Notes: generated by a model from the letters alone, not told the origin. Shown: positions 42,917 to 53,829, counted from the first letter of the stretch. The stretch is DNA of 64,000 nt from Helicobacter sp. 13S00401-1 (GCF_002272925.1 NZ_MLAR01000001.1:124001-188000), one strand, 5' to 3'. Made by a program: numbers and translations.

Positions 42917-45900
42917 CTAAGCTAACTCTTTTTTCATATCCTTTTGCATCCACTTAAGATCTGGTAGCATAGAGGCTATCTTCTTATCAACTTTTAGGTT
43001 AGAGGCAAACTCATATATGCTGCCATTTTTTACAAACTGCAAGATTAAAGGAGTATCACCCTCACACTCTTTAGCCTTAGAGGCTATTAGATCAAGTTTA
43101 GTGCTATCAAAGTTAGATTCAAAGACCACACAAAGGGCTTGAGTTAAATCAACTCCTTTAAACTTGATATCTATAGGCGTTATCTCTTCTAAGCTTGGTA
43201 TCTCACTTTTTTCAAATGTTTTATCATACTTTAAAGTTACCCTAGCACTTTTTGCATCATCTAGGGCTAAAAGCTCTAAAACTCTAATCTGCACTTTGAT
43301 ATCATCTTCATCATCATCATCTTTTTCTATCTTACACTTAAAACAGATAGGCTCATTTGGATCTTTTAGGTTAGCATTTAGTTCATCTAGTGCATTTAGT
43401 TGATTTTCAAAAAGTGTTAGTTCTAGCTTGCCTGTTAGATCCATGGCATTAAGCACACCATAAATCTTGCCACTTTTACCTATCTTCCTATTAACACTAA
43501 GTACCTTGCAAGCAAAAAGCGCAAAAGTTCCTGACTTAAGCTCAGTTTTTTCTACACTCTTAGCCATGCCTTTTATGGCATTAATCCTAGCTCTATAAGG
43601 ATCTAGTGGATGCCCACTTACATAAAAGCCTAAGCTCTCATACTCATACTCTAAGATAACGCCTGCATCTAACTCTTTTACGTTTTTAAACTCTAGCTGC
43701 ACATCTGATTTATACTCAGAAAAAAGCATACTGCCGCCTTCTTGATCCCTCCTAGCCCTAGTTACAGCCCTACCCATATCACAGATATAGTCTATATTAT
43801 CAAGCATGGCTTTTCTTGAGTAGCCTAGATTATCAAGGCTGCCAGATTTTATAAGCGGCTCTAGTATGCGCTTGCTTATCTTGCTAAAATCTACACGTGC
43901 TACAAAATCAGCAAAGTTTACAAACTCCCCACCTTTTTTTCTAACTTCTATAATATTTTTTAGCGCCTCACTTCCAGCACCTTTTATAGCCCCTAGTCCG
44001 AAAACTATCTTTTTAGAATCTTTAGCATTTTTGTCTTTTGTATCATCTTTAAGGACTGAAAAGTTGATCATAGAGTGGTTTACATGGGGATTAGCTATAG
44101 TTATACCTAAAGCTTTTACTTCATCTATATACTTAGCTACTGCTTCTATCTTATTACTTTCACTAGTTAGCATAGCTGCCATGAACTCATGTTCATAGTA
44201 AGTTTTTAAATAAGCTGTTTGAAAAACTAACATCCCATAGGCTGCTGAGTGAGACTTATTAAAGCCATATTCTGCAAACTTAGCTATTAAGTCAAAAAGA
44301 GCTCCTGCTTTAGTAGCATCAAAGCCATTTTTCTTAGCCCCACCTACAAACTTAGCCTTAGAATCATCCATAGCCTTAGCATCTTTTTTACCCATAGCCC
44401 TTCTTACAAGATCAGCTTCTCCTAGGCTAAAGCCCCCTATAACTTGCACTATCTGCATAACTTGTTCTTGATAGACTATAACTCCATAAGTTGGCTTTAA
44501 GATAGATTCTAACTCTTTAAAAGGATACTCTATCTTTGCTCTACCATGCTTTCTTTCTATGTAGTCAGCTGTCATGCCAGATTCTATAGGGCCAGGGCGA
44601 TAGAGGGCTATAAGTGCTATAGCGTCATCTATGCAAGTAGGTTTAAGTCTTCTATTTATATCTTGCATGCCATTAGATTCTAACTGGAAGATACCTAGGG
44701 TGTTACCACTTTGTAAGGTTTTATAAACTTCAGGATCGTTTGCATCAACTTCTAAAAAGTTTATATGCTTACCACTAGTTTCAGCAATGATATCAAGGGC
44801 ATCTTGTATAACAGTTAGAGTTTTTAGTCCTAAGAAGTCAAACTTTATCAAGTCTACTTCTTCAAGATGCTTCATATAGTACTGTGTAACTAACAAGTTA
44901 TCTTTAGTCTTTTCTGGGACATATAAAGGCACCTTATTCCAAAGCTCTTTTTCTCCATCTACTACTAAAGCTGCTGCATGTATACCAGCGTTCCTATTAA
45001 GCCCTTCTAGCTTTAAAGCCATCTCCCAAACCTCTTTAGCTTTTGGGTTAGATTCTGTAAGCTCTTTTATCTTAGGCTCTTTTGTAAAGGCATCTTTAAG
45101 AGTGATATTAAGCTCTTTTGGGATAAGTTTTGCAAATTCATCAGATTCTTTATAAGGCATGTCATAAACCCTAGCCACATCCCTTATAACTGACTTTGCT
45201 AGCATCTTACCAAAGGTTATAACCTGTGCTACATTGTTTCTCCCATAGCGATTACTCATATATTCAAACATCTCGCCTCTACGTCTTTGGCAAAAGTCTG
45301 TATCAATATCAGGCATAGAAACACGCTCTGGATTTAAGAATCTTTCAAAAAGCAAGTCATACTTTATAGGGTCTATATCAGTTATACCTAGACAAAAGGC
45401 TACTAGTGAGCCAGCAGCACTACCACGTCCGGGTCCTACTGGAATCTTATTAGACTTAGCGTAGTTTATAAAGTCCCAAACTATAAGCATGTAACCTGGA
45501 AATTTCATAGAAACTATGATATCCATCTCTACTTCTAGTCTTTTTTTGTAAGTTTCATGCAAGCTTTCATCTATGATAGCTAGCCTTTTTTTAAGTCCTT
45601 CTTCACACTTATACCTAAAGTAGCTTGCTTCATCTACATACTCTATACCATCTTTTAACGCACACTCTTTTGCAAACTTAAAGGTTGGAGGAGTTGGAGG
45701 ATTAGTGTCGTTATTTTTTAGATCTATATTAAGGTTACACTTAGCTACTATCTCTTGGGTATTACTTATAGCTTCTGGGATATCAGCAAAAAGCTCTGCC
45801 ATCTCTTCAGGGCTTTTTATATAAAACTCATGCACGCTATGACGTAAGCGGTTAGCATCAGCTAAAGTCTTACCCATGGCTATACACATGGCAACTTCTT

Positions 45901-46582
45901 GCATATTAGCATCTTCTTTAACTCTATAGTGGGAATCATTAGTTGCTACAAGCTTAGCTCCAGTTTCTAAGCTTAGTCTTATTAGATTATCATCTATATC
46001 GTTTTGCTCTCTTATACCATGACGCATGATCTCTATATAAAAATCCTCGCCAAATATATCTTGATACTCAGCAACTGCTTCTTTTGCACCATCATATCCG
46101 CGTGCACCCATGGAGAGATTACGCTCATTTCTAGTGTTTAGATGCCAACTTATCTCACCTTGCAAACAAGCACTACTACAAACTATACCTTCACTATGCT
46201 CCCTTAAAAGCTTTTTATTTATACGTGGGAAACCAAAGTAGCGTCCATCCATAAAGCTTCTTGAGCTTAGATACATAAGATTCTTATAACCTATGTCATC
46301 TTTAGCAAACAAACAAAGGTGGAATCTTGGAGTGGTGCGCGACCTATCTCCTAAGTCTTCTTTGTTGTGTATGTAGGCTTCTATCCCTATGATGGGCTTG
46401 ATGCCAGCTTTTTTCATAGTGGTATAAAACTTTATAGCACCAAACATATTGCCATGATCACTCATAGCTACGCTATCCATACCTAAATCTTTTATCTGCT
46501 TACATAAAGCATCTAGTTTGTTGGCTCCATCTAGGAGAGAGTACTCAGTGTGAAGATGTAAATGGGTGAATTTAGTGCTCAT
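42917..46582 (-). CDS. dnaE: DNA polymerase III alpha subunit
   Basis: A 1221-residue replicative polymerase. The N-terminal PHP domain starts FTHLHLHTEYSLLDG; the palm carries GPGRGSAAGSLVAFCLGITDIDP and PDIDTDFC (catalytic Asp residues), followed by the helix-hairpin-helix region (EPLIKSGSLD) and an OB fold. Length is normal for DnaE1. It stands alone between azlC and the DUF465 gene. Confidence 0.97.
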   Translation of the reverse strand: MSTKFTHLHLHTEYSLLDGANKLDALCKQIKDLGMDSVAMSDHGNMFGAIKFYTTMKKAGIKPIIGIEAYIHNKEDLGDRSRTTPRFHLCLFAKDDIGYKNLMYLSSRSFMDGRYFGFPRINKKLLREHSEGIVCSSACLQGEISWHLNTRNERNLSMGARGYDGAKEAVAEYQDIFGEDFYIEIMRHGIREQNDIDDNLIRLSLETGAKLVATNDSHYRVKEDANMQEVAMCIAMGKTLADANRLRHSVHEFYIKSPEEMAELFADIPEAISNTQEIVAKCNLNIDLKNNDTNPPTPPTFKFAKECALKDGIEYVDEASYFRYKCEEGLKKRLAIIDESLHETYKKRLEVEMDIIVSMKFPGYMLIVWDFINYAKSNKIPVGPGRGSAAGSLVAFCLGITDIDPIKYDLLFERFLNPERVSMPDIDTDFCQRRRGEMFEYMSNRYGRNNVAQVITFGKMLAKSVIRDVARVYDMPYKESDEFAKLIPKELNITLKDAFTKEPKIKELTESNPKAKEVWEMALKLEGLNRNAGIHAAALVVDGEKELWNKVPLYVPEKTKDNLLVTQYYMKHLEEVDLIKFDFLGLKTLTVIQDALDIIAETSGKHINFLEVDANDPEVYKTLQSGNTLGIFQLESNGMQDINRRLKPTCIDDAIALIALYRPGPIESGMTADYIERKHGRAKIEYPFKELESILKPTYGVIVYQEQVMQIVQVIGGFSLGEADLVRRAMGKKDAKAMDDSKAKFVGGAKKNGFDATKAGALFDLIAKFAEYGFNKSHSAAYGMLVFQTAYLKTYYEHEFMAAMLTSESNKIEAVAKYIDEVKALGITIANPHVNHSMINFSVLKDDTKDKNAKDSKKIVFGLGAIKGAGSEALKNIIEVRKKGGEFVNFADFVARVDFSKISKRILEPLIKSGSLDNLGYSRKAMLDNIDYICDMGRAVTRARRDQEGGSMLFSEYKSDVQLEFKNVKELDAGVILEYEYESLGFYVSGHPLDPYRARINAIKGMAKSVEKTELKSGTFALFACKVLSVNRKIGKSGKIYGVLNAMDLTGKLELTLFENQLNALDELNANLKDPNEPICFKCKIEKDDDDEDDIKVQIRVLELLALDDAKSARVTLKYDKTFEKSEIPSLEEITPIDIKFKGVDLTQALCVVFESNFDSTKLDLIASKAKECEGDTPLILQFVKNGSIYEFASNLKVDKKIASMLPDLKWMQKDMKKELA

Positions 46583-46766
46583 AGTAGAATCTTTTTTATT
46601 AAATGTAACTATATTAAATCTAAAATATATGAATAGTCTTAGCTCCTTATCTTTTCTAAAAAGACTGGCGCTTTTAAGTGTAAAAGTTAAAATTAGCCCT
46701 ACTTAAAAACTAGTCTTAACTTGGTCTTTAAGTAGTTTGTGCTTTTGTTACCTTAAGCCTTATAAA

Positions 46767-46994
46767 CTAGGCCTTTTTTTCTTGTATGTAGCGGTTTAAG
46801 ATCTCCCAAACCTCATCTTTTAATCTTAGCTTTTCTTTTTTTAAGACATCTATTTCTTGGATAGATAGAGGGATGATACCTTGTTCTGCATTTTTTATCT
46901 TTTGGTCTAACTCATTGTGTTCTTCAAAAATCTTATCAAAATGTGCGTCATTTTGCTTTAGGTAAGAAACCTCTTCTCTGTACTCATGAAACAT
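46767..46994 (-). CDS. DUF465/YdcH-family small coiled-coil protein
   Basis: A 75-residue, highly charged helical protein: YREEVSYLKQNDAHFDKIFEEHNELDQKI is the DUF465 pattern (H-F..L..EH..LD..I), then LKKEKLRLKDEVWEIL. The role of the family is unknown. The ATG follows AAGGAG. It is 47 bases after bcp on the same strand. Confidence 0.82.
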   Translation of the reverse strand: MFHEYREEVSYLKQNDAHFDKIFEEHNELDQKIKNAEQGIIPLSIQEIDVLKKEKLRLKDEVWEILNRYIQEKKA

Positions 46995-47041
46995 CTGTAG
47001 ACTCCTTAATAGATATGATATAGATTCTAAAGTATTTACCT

Positions 47042-47509
47042 TTAAAGACTGTTTAAAACTTCTAAAGCATGGCCTTTTGTTTTTACATTGTAAAAAGCCT
47101 TATAGATTTTTCCATCTTTAATGATAAAAGTTGACCTTATAACGCCCTCTACTTCTTTTCCATACATCATTTTTTTACCAAAAGCAAAATACTTCTTAGC
47201 TACTTCATTATCCTTATCACTTAATAACACCACATCTAAGTTTTTGGAATCTATAAACTTTTGATGACTTGCTGGAGTGTCTTTACTAACTCCTATGACT
47301 ATAGCACTTTTAGCTGCAAAGTCTGCTTTTAAGCTAGTAAAATCAAGTGCTTCTAGTGTGCATCCTGGCGTGTTATCCTTAGGATAGAAATAAAGCACAA
47401 CATTAAAGCCTGCAAAGTCTTGAAGGCTTATGTTTACATTATCAGCATTTGGTAGTTCAAAGTTTGGCGCTAAGTCCCCTTCTTTTAAACGATTCATCTC
47501 TTGTGACAT
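47042..47509 (-). CDS. bcp: Thioredoxin-dependent thiol peroxidase Bcp (1-Cys form)
   Basis: A 155-residue peroxiredoxin of the Bcp/PrxQ class that reduces organic hydroperoxides. LYFYPKDNTPGCTLEALDF holds the peroxidatic Cys 50. The resolving Cys five residues later in E. coli Bcp is Leu 55, and the protein has no other Cys. As I recall, the H. pylori protein has Lys there, so a 1-Cys form seems normal for the group. Eighteen bases separate it from pheT. Confidence 0.93.
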   Translation of the reverse strand: MSQEMNRLKEGDLAPNFELPNADNVNISLQDFAGFNVVLYFYPKDNTPGCTLEALDFTSLKADFAAKSAIVIGVSKDTPASHQKFIDSKNLDVVLLSDKDNEVAKKYFAFGKKMMYGKEVEGVIRSTFIIKDGKIYKAFYNVKTKGHALEVLNSL

Positions 47510-47527
47510 AGCTACTCCTTTATGTAC

Positions 47528-49939
47528 TTATTTAAGTCTAGCATCAAAGTTAGATTCTAAAATCTTTAAAACCTTAGATATGCTCTCTTCTATATCTTCT
47601 TGCAAGAGTGTTTTCTCACTAGACTGCAAGATAAAACGTATAGTTAAAGCATGCATATGCTTATCTTCTTTATACACATCAAGTGGATAAAAACCAACTA
47701 TAGAATCTAAACTTTCTTTTTGCAAGCTAGCTTTTATGCGTGAAAAAGGTATCCTAGAATTTATTAGCACAGTTAAATCACGCCTTGAAGCTTGAAAAGT
47801 AGAGTAAGGTTTAGCTTTTTTCTCTAGCTTTTTAAGCTTAGCTTTTAAAACTAGCTCCATATCTAGCTCAGCCCAAAAGACATTTTCTAAATCATACATT
47901 GTGCATACTTTTGGATTTAGCTTTGAGATAATCCCTAGCCTGATACCATCTTTATAAACAAAGGCACTTTGATAAGGATGATATAAGCCATTAGATACAT
48001 TTTCTTCTAAATCATCACTTAGATTTATAAGCTCAAAGTTATCTATAACCTTAGTTAAGGCTCTAGCAAAGCCATAAAACTCCCACAAACTCCCTTTAGG
48101 GTTAGGATAACTTGGAGATAATCTATCCCCACACACTCCAAAAGCTATATTTAAGCTAGGGTTTCTTTGCTCATCATAAACTGTGCCTATCTCAAAAAAG
48201 CTTACTGACTTATAGCCTAAGTTTTTATTTCTCTGCATAGATTCTAAGATGTTAGGTATAAGACTTGGGCGCAAAGTATCTAAGTCTTTAGTGATAGGAT
48301 TAAGCAAGGCTTTATCTTGACTTAAAGGCTTAAAGCCTAGCTCCAAAAGTTTTTGGCTTGAACTAAACACATAGTGTAAGCACTCATAAAAACCTAAGGC
48401 CAAAGCCTTTGTTCTTATATCTTTTGTAAGCTTGTGTTTATCATAGGCTAAAGAGCTATTTAAAGTTTGTTCTATTAATAAAGGCTTGGATTTGATATTT
48501 TGTATACCAGTACAGCGCAAAATCTCTTCTGCTACATCTTGCCTGTTAACTATATCAAAACGATAAATTGGCGGGGTTAATATAAAGTAGTCTTCATCAC
48601 AAGTAGTCTTTAACAAAAAGTTAAGTCTTTTTAAGATGATGGCTATCTCATCATTACTTATATCATTGCCTATAACTTTTGATATATAACTAAAAGTCAT
48701 ATCTATATTTAAAGGTTCAAGCTTGTGCATGATCTTTTGCTCACCTGAATAAACTACTACATCATCAAGACTATCAAATAGCATGCAAAGAAATCCCATG
48801 CCTAGCTCAAGACTAGAGTTTGAACCTCTAGTTGATAGATAAGTTACATCTTTATCTTGAGCTAGCTTATCTTTAGCTTTAAAAATCTCATTTGATATAG
48901 TATCTGGGTGTATATGACTTGCTTCTATAACAAAGGTTCTTGGGTAGTCATTAGGCGTTACTTCATAGCGTTTAGCTCCTATGGTGCTTAGCTTAGTTAC
49001 TTCTTCATTATCACCTTTTTTTACTATAGAGTAAACTGACTCTAAGCCTAACTCATCCCTTCTAATATCTAGCTTCACAGTCTCACCATTAAGAGATATC
49101 TCTCTATCATCTAGTGGATAAGCATTAAATATAACTCCACTCATATAAGTAGCATACTCTAAGAAATTTTCTATCTTTTCTTTTTTGTATCTTTTAGCTA
49201 TGCCTAAACTTAAAGCTATAGCCAAAGGTAAGAACATATCTTTTATCTCAACTATCTTATACATCAAATTAGCATCTAATTCTCCATGGCTTAAAAGCTG
49301 CAAGATTCTACCTACACCTATGGCTAAGGAGTTATCTCCTGCTGGAAGGCTTTTTAAGATAAGGTTAAAGCTACTTGCTATCTCTCTAGCTACTCCTAGC
49401 ACATAAAGACAATCCCCTCTATTTGGAGTTATACCTAGTTCTATAACATCTTGATTAAAGACAGCATACTCTTTTAACTCTTTTCCTAAAACTAGCTCAC
49501 CTATACTAGAATCAAGCTCCATTATCCCTTCACCTAAAACTGGTAAACCTAGCTCCTCACTAGAACAAAGCATACCACTAGATTCTATGTCTCTAATAGT
49601 GCTTTTTACTATGTTAAATGGTAGTTTAGAATCCCCTTTAGGCGGGAGACTAGCACCTATTAAAGCAACAGCTACATAGAGATCTATCCTTGCATTTCTT
49701 GCTCCACAAACTATCTGCAAGACTTCACTTCCTATATCAACATCGCATATACTTAGTCTTTCTGCATTAGGATGGGCCTTTCTTCTTATAATCTTACCTA
49801 CTACAACCTTTGAAGGCACGCTTATCTTATAAGTAGATTCTATTTCTAGGCCAAGGGAGCTTAGTCTATTGCAAACTTCGTTTAAATCTAGATTTTGCAA
49901 GTCCAAAAAAGCTTTTAGTGCACATGTAGTTACTATCAT
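47528..49939 (-). CDS. pheT: Phenylalanyl-tRNA synthetase beta subunit
   Basis: An 803-residue PheT with a tRNA-binding OB domain (VVVGKIIRRKAHPNAERLSIC, residues about 44-64, read in parts), B3/B4 editing and B5 domains, and a C-terminal anticodon-binding FDX-ACB domain (PYSTFQASRRDLTVLI). Its start overlaps the pheS stop by one base. It forms the alpha2-beta2 enzyme that charges the tRNA-Phe encoded 1.5 kb away. Confidence 0.96.
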   Translation of the reverse strand: MIVTTCALKAFLDLQNLDLNEVCNRLSSLGLEIESTYKISVPSKVVVGKIIRRKAHPNAERLSICDVDIGSEVLQIVCGARNARIDLYVAVALIGASLPPKGDSKLPFNIVKSTIRDIESSGMLCSSEELGLPVLGEGIMELDSSIGELVLGKELKEYAVFNQDVIELGITPNRGDCLYVLGVAREIASSFNLILKSLPAGDNSLAIGVGRILQLLSHGELDANLMYKIVEIKDMFLPLAIALSLGIAKRYKKEKIENFLEYATYMSGVIFNAYPLDDREISLNGETVKLDIRRDELGLESVYSIVKKGDNEEVTKLSTIGAKRYEVTPNDYPRTFVIEASHIHPDTISNEIFKAKDKLAQDKDVTYLSTRGSNSSLELGMGFLCMLFDSLDDVVVYSGEQKIMHKLEPLNIDMTFSYISKVIGNDISNDEIAIILKRLNFLLKTTCDEDYFILTPPIYRFDIVNRQDVAEEILRCTGIQNIKSKPLLIEQTLNSSLAYDKHKLTKDIRTKALALGFYECLHYVFSSSQKLLELGFKPLSQDKALLNPITKDLDTLRPSLIPNILESMQRNKNLGYKSVSFFEIGTVYDEQRNPSLNIAFGVCGDRLSPSYPNPKGSLWEFYGFARALTKVIDNFELINLSDDLEENVSNGLYHPYQSAFVYKDGIRLGIISKLNPKVCTMYDLENVFWAELDMELVLKAKLKKLEKKAKPYSTFQASRRDLTVLINSRIPFSRIKASLQKESLDSIVGFYPLDVYKEDKHMHALTIRFILQSSEKTLLQEDIEESISKVLKILESNFDARLK

Positions 49940-50988
49940 TAAAACTGCTCCAATAATCTTAAGTCTGTTTCAAAAAAGCTTCTTAAGTCTCCTATACCCC
50001 ACTTAAGCATAGCTAAACGCTCAACTCCTAACCCAAAAGCATAGCCACTAACCCCTTCATAGCCTACAGCTTTAAAAACATTACTATCTACTATGCCACA
50101 TCCTAGTACTTCTAGCCAACCAGTTTGTGAACATACCCTGCATCCCTTGCCTTTACAAAACACACAACTTATATCAACCTCTGCGCTAGGCTCTGTGAAA
50201 GGGAAGAAACTAGAGCGAAATCTCACTTCAGTCTCACTGCCAAAGATAAACTTTAAAAAGTCTTCTAAAAGGTATTTAAGATTAGCAAAGCTTATATTAT
50301 CCCCTTCTTCTACTACAAGACCTTCTACTTGATGAAACATAGGTGAATGAGTTAGATCATAGTCGCGTCTAAAAGTAGGACCAGTACATATCATCCTTAA
50401 AGGTGGCTTTTTAGATTCCATAGTTCTTATCTGTATAGGACTAGTATGAGTTCTTAAAAGCCTAGAATCTTTAAAGTAAAAAGTATCTTGCATATCACGT
50501 GCTGGGTGGTACTTAGGAAGGTTTAGTGCTTCAAAGTTATGGAAATCATCTTCTATAAGTGGACCATCTTCAAGCGAAAAGTTAAGGTTAGTAAAATAAT
50601 CTATGATGATATCTTGCATCCTATGTATAGGATGTCCTTCTGATATGCTCTGCATATGGAGGTTAGAATCTTGCTTAGTGCCTAGTGTGTAAAACTGAGT
50701 GGTTGCATTAAATAGTGAAGCATCTAAGCTTTCTTTGGCCATAGCCTTATCTAACTCTAGACTTTCTAGCTCACTTTTTTTAGATTCCAAAAGAAGGTCA
50801 TAGTCTTTTTTAAGCTTATTAATCTTAGCGGCTTGTTCTTTTTTAAGAGGCTCATCCATGTCTTTTAGTTCTTTAAAAAGGGAGGTTAAAACTCCATTCT
50901 TCCCACCTATAGCCACTCTTAAATTCTCTAACTCCTTTGTATCTTTCACACATCTAAGCAGTTCTAAAAGTCTAACTAACTCTTCCAT
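49939..50988 (-). CDS. pheS: Phenylalanyl-tRNA synthetase alpha subunit
   Basis: A 349-residue class II catalytic subunit. The N-terminal coiled coil (about residues 1-90) is followed by [12 protein letters not shown], motif 2 [21 protein letters not shown] and motif 3 [16 protein letters not shown]. An insert [15 protein letters not shown] has four Cys residues that could bind zinc, as in related bacterial PheS. It diverges from the HIT gene. Confidence 0.97.
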   Translation of the reverse strand: MEELVRLLELLRCVKDTKELENLRVAIGGKNGVLTSLFKELKDMDEPLKKEQAAKINKLKKDYDLLLESKKSELESLELDKAMAKESLDASLFNATTQFYTLGTKQDSNLHMQSISEGHPIHRMQDIIIDYFTNLNFSLEDGPLIEDDFHNFEALNLPKYHPARDMQDTFYFKDSRLLRTHTSPIQIRTMESKKPPLRMICTGPTFRRDYDLTHSPMFHQVEGLVVEEGDNISFANLKYLLEDFLKFIFGSETEVRFRSSFFPFTEPSAEVDISCVFCKGKGCRVCSQTGWLEVLGCGIVDSNVFKAVGYEGVSGYAFGLGVERLAMLKWGIGDLRSFFETDLRLLEQF

Positions 50989-51072
50989 TTGCCACCTTTT
51001 TTAAGTTTTTTTGATTTTATCAAATCTAGCTTATAATTAAGCCTGTGAAGCAACATTAAAAGGAGAAGTACT

Positions 51073-51402
51073 ATGAATATCTTTGAGAAAATTATAAAGG
51101 GTGAAATTCCTTGCAAAAAGATACATGAAAATGAAAAATTTTTAAGCTTTTATGATATAGCTCCAAAGGCTCCAGTGCACGCTTTAATCATAACTAAAGC
51201 TAGCATAAAAGACTTTAATGAGCTAGATGGTGAAACCATGAAAGATATGACTAAGTTTATACATGAAGTAGTTGATATCTTAGGGGTTAAAGAAAGTGGC
51301 TATAGGCTAGTAACTAACACTGGTAAAGATAGCGGTCAAGAAGTGCCACACTTTCACTTTCACTTACTAGGGAAAAAACCACTAAGTGGTAACTTTGCTT
51401 AA
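51073..51402 (+). CDS. HIT-family nucleotide hydrolase (HinT-like)
   Basis: A 109-residue histidine-triad protein. It begins IFEKIIKGEIPCKKIHENE and ends with QEVPHFHFHLLGKKPL, where HFHFHLL is the HxHxHxx catalytic triad. The length and the C-terminal GKKPL fit HinT-type purine nucleoside phosphoramidases. AAAAGGAG precedes the ATG. The gene stands alone before tRNA-Phe. Confidence 0.92.
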   Translation: MNIFEKIIKGEIPCKKIHENEKFLSFYDIAPKAPVHALIITKASIKDFNELDGETMKDMTKFIHEVVDILGVKESGYRLVTNTGKDSGQEVPHFHFHLLGKKPLSGNFA

Positions 51403-51532
51403 AAACTTTAAAGTAGTTTTAAAAGCCAAGAATTAGTTTTAGCTAAGTTAAGGTCTATCTTTAACTTAAGCTATATTTAAGCCAAGCAGTGGCACAATTT
51501 AGCCCTTATTTGTTTTTCAACTTTTTAAGTAT

Positions 51533-51608
<76 letters not shown>

Positions 51609-51713
51609 CTCCTAAATTCAAAATCTTAAATCACAAGTTTAATCCACATCATTTAATCTTTTTATCCCTAGCTAACAAGCTACTAGCTATAGCGTAAAAC
51701 ACATATCAAAAAA

Positions 51714-52358
51714 TTAAAATCCTAGATTAAAGTATCTAACAAAACTTAAGTTTATAAAATAGCTATTCATCAAATAGGTTTGATTAAGCTCGCCCCCATT
51801 TTCATTAGGGATACTTCTATGGTTTTCTAAAGTAGCCAGGCCTATCTTAGTAGTTAACTCTACCCTATAGCCTTTTATATTAGTCCCAAGTCCAACTATA
51901 ACAAAAGGAAGCGCGCCACTTGCTTCAACTTTAGAACTTATAAGTCCAAAACTAAAACCCCCTATGCCATACATCTGAAAGCTTTGTAAGGGTAAGAAAT
52001 TAACTAAACTTTCTACGCTTGCATCTAGTAGCATAAAAAAGCCTGAGTAGGCTTGATTATTTAAAGCTCCTCTAAGGTAGTTAGCATCAAAGTTAAAAGA
52101 AGCTCTAAAACCAAGTATGCTATTCATAAAAGCCATGTAGCCAACCCCTACATTTAGCCCAAAACTTCCGCTATGACCTTTGTAGGTGCTAGTATTTGCT
52201 GTCATATCAAGATTACTAGTTTTTATACTATTAATGTTTGAACTAAGACCTGCTTTATAAAAAAGGCCTGAAGAAGGACCATTTATACCAAAAGCACTAA
52301 GAGAGCTAAAGCTTGTAGCTAATATGAGCGCTAGTAAAGGGGTCTTTAGTACTTTCAT
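51714..52358 (-). CDS. Small outer-membrane protein
   Basis: A 214-residue exported protein. The signal peptide is VLKTPLLALILATSFSSLSA, cut before FGING. The rest is Gly/Ser/aromatic-rich with alternating strands and ends in FVRYFNLGF; the final Phe is the usual beta-barrel assembly signal. Similar in size and style to the protein at 55-660, but not an obvious paralogue by eye. Its ATG overlaps the tatD stop (ATGA), so it is translated from the same message. Confidence 0.74.
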   Translation of the reverse strand: MKVLKTPLLALILATSFSSLSAFGINGPSSGLFYKAGLSSNINSIKTSNLDMTANTSTYKGHSGSFGLNVGVGYMAFMNSILGFRASFNFDANYLRGALNNQAYSGFFMLLDASVESLVNFLPLQSFQMYGIGGFSFGLISSKVEASGALPFVIVGLGTNIKGYRVELTTKIGLATLENHRSIPNENGGELNQTYLMNSYFINLSFVRYFNLGF

Positions 52359-53122
52359 ATAGCTACTTTTTGAAAAAGATTAAGGGCATTTTGTGTGCTT
52401 TTAGTAACCACATCTTTAACTTCTAGATTCTTAAGACTTGCTATTTTTAAGGCTATTAGATCTAAGTACTTACTTTCATTTCTTTGGCCTCTATAAGGAG
52501 TTGGGGCTAAAAAAGGTGCATCAGTTTCAAGTAAGATCTTATCCATACCTAAAAGCTTTATAACATCTTGTAAATCTTTAGCATTTTTAAAAGTACTAAC
52601 GCCTCCTATGCCGTAATAGAAGTTATTTTGAAAGCTTAAAAGATCAGTATTAGCATTAAAGCAGTGAAAAACTCCCTTTATATTAGGGTAGTCTTTTAAG
52701 ATCCTAGCTGCATCATTGCTTGCTTCAAAGTCATCTTTAGAATCTCTAATATGCAAGATAACTGGCAAGTTATGCTCTAAAGCAAGCTCTAGCTGGTATC
52801 TAAAATACTTTTCTTGCTCATCTTTATGCTCTTTAGTGTAGTAGTAATCAAGCCCACACTCTCCAACTGCCACACACTTTTTATGAGTGATAAAAGATTC
52901 TAAAGTATCTTCATTAAAATCTTTTATATCATTTGGATGAACTCCAACTGCAAAAAACACATCATCATACTTTTGTGCTATCTCTATGGCACTAGGCAGG
53001 GTGTTTATATCAGCTCCAGGGATGATAAAAGCCTTAACCCCAGTAAGTCTTGCATTCTCTAAAACAGATGTTAAATCTGGCTCAAAATCTTTAAAATCTA
53101 GATGTATATGAGTATCTATCAT
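52355..53122 (-). CDS. tatD: TatD-family metal-dependent hydrolase
   Basis: A 255-residue amidohydrolase-fold deoxyribonuclease. Metal ligands are in MIDTHIHLD (HxH), GECGLDYYY (Glu), LHIRDS (His), VFHCFN (His) and LETDAPFLAP (Asp). TatD proteins act in DNA repair and degradation. It overlaps the outer-membrane protein gene by 4 bases. Confidence 0.93.
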   Translation of the reverse strand: MIDTHIHLDFKDFEPDLTSVLENARLTGVKAFIIPGADINTLPSAIEIAQKYDDVFFAVGVHPNDIKDFNEDTLESFITHKKCVAVGECGLDYYYTKEHKDEQEKYFRYQLELALEHNLPVILHIRDSKDDFEASNDAARILKDYPNIKGVFHCFNANTDLLSFQNNFYYGIGGVSTFKNAKDLQDVIKLLGMDKILLETDAPFLAPTPYRGQRNESKYLDLIALKIASLKNLEVKDVVTKSTQNALNLFQKVAI

Positions 53123-53228
53123 GGTTATATCTCTTTAATATTTAAGTAATAAAAGGACTATTTTATAATAAACATGCAAGCTAGTAGTTTATGCAATCTT
53201 TCTTTTAAAAAAGATTGAGTAACTTTAC

Positions 53229-53660
53229 CTACCTTCTTTTTTTTGTTAAAAAATCTAGTTCTAAGTAACCTAGAGGCAAGCAAGCTATAGCAAAAGCTGC
53301 TGCTGAGGCATTAAAAACTGAGTAGTCAAAAACAGCCTTAAATCCCATAGTAGAAACTGTAGCAAGGGCTATTAGTAAAAGCAAGATTCCAGAAAGTACT
53401 GAAAAAACTTTTAGCTGATACCCAAGGATGATAAAGATAGAAAAAACTATCTCTAAGATAGTCGCACTCCAAGCTAAAAAAGGGATAAAACTCATAGGAA
53501 CCCAAGGCATAAGAGAGTGTGTGTAGTCAAAAAAAGACTTCATATCACCCCAAAAAGAAAGATCTTTCCTCCAAACTCCTAGCCTATCAAGTGCGGCAGA
53601 AAGCATAGCTGAAGCTACACTAAATCTTAAAAATAACTTAGCTAAAAATACAAAAAACAT
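53229..53660 (-). CDS. DoxX-family membrane protein
   Basis: A 143-residue protein with four hydrophobic segments: FVFLAKLFLRFSVASAML, FLAWSATILEIVFSIFIILGY, VFSVLSGILLLLIALATV and NASAAAFAIACLPLGYL. RLGVWRK and the W-x2-E-I pattern are typical of DoxX/DoxD-like proteins. The function is not established for this group. It stands alone between tatD and the second hook gene. Confidence 0.72.
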   Translation of the reverse strand: MFFVFLAKLFLRFSVASAMLSAALDRLGVWRKDLSFWGDMKSFFDYTHSLMPWVPMSFIPFLAWSATILEIVFSIFIILGYQLKVFSVLSGILLLLIALATVSTMGFKAVFDYSVFNASAAAFAIACLPLGYLELDFLTKKRR

Positions 53661-53829
53661 CTTTATCCTTATGTGATAATTTATATTAGATAATAACTCA
53701 GAAGTAAAGGTATATGAAGTTTTATTAGCTTTTTTAAAAAAATGGCAAGAAAAATAAGTAGGCCAAAGTAGCCTTCAAGACTAAACTTAAAAAAGATAGC
53801 ACTAAAAGAAAGCTTATAGTTTAAAAACT

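Noticed and set aside
47042-47509. Loss of the resolving Cys in Bcp as a novelty
   Set aside because: As I recall, H. pylori Bcp also lacks Cys at this position, so it seems normal for the group.
51490-51504. TGGCACAATTTAGC before tRNA-Phe, resembling a sigma-54 site
   Set aside because: GG and GC are 9 rather than 10 bases apart, and the downstream gene is a tRNA.
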